In this document: piece after piece, positions 62,815 to 64,000 of the stretch
Layout: each line of letters begins with the position of its first letter
Numbering within the stretch: position 1 is the first letter of the stretch
Origin: Hungatella hathewayi
GTDB lineage: Bacteria > Bacillota > Clostridia > Lachnospirales > Lachnospiraceae
NCBI GenBank assembly: GCA_025149285.1
Contig: CP102274.1
Location: forward strand, 5,544,001 to 5,608,000
Direction: 5' to 3'
DNA length: 64,000 bases
The notes under the pieces: generated by a model
What the model was told of the DNA's origin: nothing
Databases searched by the model: none
The model's input: the letters and a program-made list of their open reading frames with translations, nothing else
Program-made: the position numbers and the translations under genes

Positions 62815-63375
62815 ATGTCATTAATTGAGCTGTTCATCATCGCGGTGGGCCTTTCTATGGACGCCTTCGCTGTTTCAATCTGCAAGGGGCTTTCCATGCA
62901 GAAGATGAGCTGGAAAAATGCAGTCATTGTCGGACTCTATTTCGGAGGCTTTCAGGCGGGTATGCCGCTTATTGGTTACATACTGGGATCCCAGTTTAAA
63001 AATGCCATCACGTCCATCGACCACTGGATCGCATTTATTCTTCTGGGCATCATCGGATTTAATATGATTCGCGAGTCTCTGAATCAGGAAGAGGAATGCG
63101 TGGACTGCTCCGTATCACCGGGCAATATGATCCTGCTTGCCATCGCAACCAGCATCGACGCCCTGGCCGTCGGCGTCACCTTCGCCTTCCTTCAGGTACG
63201 CATCGTCCCGGCTGTCTCCTTTATCGGCTCCACCACCTTCATCCTCTCCATCATCGGTGTCAAGGTCGGCAATGTCTTCGGTACAAAATACAAGTCCAAG
63301 GCAGAATTCGCAGGAGGGTTAATCCTGGTGATTATGGGAGTGAAAATACTTCTGGAGCATACGTTGGGAATTTAG
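62815..63375 (+). CDS. mntP: Manganese efflux pump MntP
   Basis: The 186-aa protein has six predicted membrane helices and both MntP repeats: GLSMDAFAVSICKG (D16) and ATSIDALAVGVTFAF (D115), whose aspartates are needed for manganese transport. CGCAGGAGG precedes the ATG. A manganese riboswitch controls it. Its stop overlaps the stop of the convergent GH13 gene by 4 bases, and no terminator is seen between them. Confidence 0.95.
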   Translation: MSLIELFIIAVGLSMDAFAVSICKGLSMQKMSWKNAVIVGLYFGGFQAGMPLIGYILGSQFKNAITSIDHWIAFILLGIIGFNMIRESLNQEEECVDCSVSPGNMILLAIATSIDALAVGVTFAFLQVRIVPAVSFIGSTTFILSIIGVKVGNVFGTKYKSKAEFAGGLILVIMGVKILLEHTLGI

Positions 63376-64000
63376 GGCTCCCTGATCAGCATGACTGCAC
63401 CATATGGAGCAAGGCGGATTCCTGCCGCACTCCGCAGGAGCCCATCATTGGCGATCAGGGTTTTGTATTCCGTCAGTTCTTCTTCCGAAAGCTTTATATC
63501 CGCCGCCTCTATGAACTGGCATGTGTCGGTGAAATTGGTCAGTACGATCAGCGTTTCGCCGCCGTATATCCTTTTGTAGGCAAATACCGCCTCGTGATCT
63601 TCCAGAATCGGTTCATAACCGCCTTCGCTGATGACATCATACTCTTTCCTTAAACGAATCAGTTTCTGATAATAATAGAAAATGGAATCACTGTCCTCCA
63701 GGCATTCCTCTGCATTGATTGTTGTATGGTTCCGGTTGACTTCGATCCAGGGCACAGCGCTGGTAAAGCCGGCATTTACACCATCACTCCACTGCATGGG
63801 GGTACGGCTGTTGTCTCTGGAACGCTGTCGCAGAATCTCGCAGACCTCGGCTTCGTCTATACCGCTCTCCTTCAAAATATCGAAATAATGCAGGCTTTCC
63901 ACATCACGGTACTGGCTGGCGGAGGTAAAACCGGCATTGGTCATGCCGAGTTCCTCCCCCTGATAAATATACGGCGTCCCTCTCATGCCGTGAATAGCCG
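63372..64000 (-). CDS. GH13 alpha-glucosidase (oligo-1,6-glucosidase type), C-terminal part only
   Basis: Frame open to the window end; 208 C-terminal residues are visible. GMRGTPYIYQGEELGMTN and RDNSRTPMQW are hallmarks of the GH13 oligo-1,6-glucosidase/trehalose-6-phosphate hydrolase group. The C-terminal beta domain is complete. The catalytic residues lie upstream, outside the window, so the substrate (isomaltose, sucrose, trehalose 6-phosphate or similar) cannot be told. Confidence 0.92.
   Translation of the reverse strand, partial: AIHGMRGTPYIYQGEELGMTNAGFTSASQYRDVESLHYFDILKESGIDEAEVCEILRQRSRDNSRTPMQWSDGVNAGFTSAVPWIEVNRNHTTINAEECLEDSDSIFYYYQKLIRLRKEYDVISEGGYEPILEDHEAVFAYKRIYGGETLIVLTNFTDTCQFIEAADIKLSEEELTEYKTLIANDGLLRSAAGIRLAPYGAVMLIREP

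Overview
The window looks like chromosome of a spore-forming, gut-type Firmicute, most likely a Lachnospiraceae (Clostridium cluster XIVa) relative. Support: strong AGGAGG ribosome sites, TTGACA/TATAAT promoters, a T-box leader, a nudF-spoIIM-xerD block as in Bacillus/Clostridia, YesM/YesN-type two-component systems, ABC sugar importers without their own ATPase, and mid-range G+C judged by eye. No rRNA, tRNA, CRISPR array or prophage was seen. The window starts inside a glutamate-synthase-like oxidoreductase and ends inside a GH13 glucosidase.

Layout. 1-5 kb: GltD-like flavoprotein (partial), XRE regulator, YtcJ-type amidohydrolase, apt behind a possible attenuator, TM2 protein. 5-13.7 kb: a minus-strand catabolic cassette (AraC regulator, GH3, GPH symporter, two TIM-barrel isomerase/epimerases, two Gfo/Idh/MocA oxidoreductases) that could serve a 3-keto-glycoside route. 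13.9-17.1 kb: xerD, spoIIM, nudF, proC. 17.4-20.5 kb: YheO/DauR-type regulator with a SelA-like PLP ammonia-lyase and a deacetylase-like amidohydrolase. 20.6-27.8 kb: a divergent D-galactonate regulon: dgoD, ABC importer and iclR on one strand, dgoA and dgoK on the other, each promoter followed by the same 16-bp palindrome. 27.9-32.8 kb: a four-carbon acid sugar operon (DUF1537 kinase, PdxA2, GntP permease, DeoR) with repeated putative operators. 32.9-40.1 kb: trpEGDCFBA under a tryptophan T-box.

40.1-42.4 kb: an Rpn/transposase_31-like nuclease gene, a 431-bp inverted-repeat element with 30-bp perfect termini and an imperfect 9-bp flanking duplication, and a small lipoprotein. 42.4-51.6 kb: CUT1 importer, GH35 beta-galactosidase, an unrecognised 235-aa protein and a YesM/YesN pair. 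51.7-61.4 kb: a second CUT1 importer with two Cys-type sulfatases and a second YesM/YesN pair. No secretion signal is visible on the GH35 or the sulfatases, so sulfated galactose-containing oligosaccharides are probably imported and then cut inside the cell. 61.6-64 kb: YitT protein, mntP under a yybP-ykoY manganese riboswitch, and the GH13 fragment.

The most unusual items are the 431-bp element, whose five stem mismatches all become G-U pairs in plus-strand RNA; the 3-keto-glycoside-type cassette; and the two adjacent intracellular sulfated-glycan loci with an unrecognised gene between enzyme and sensor.
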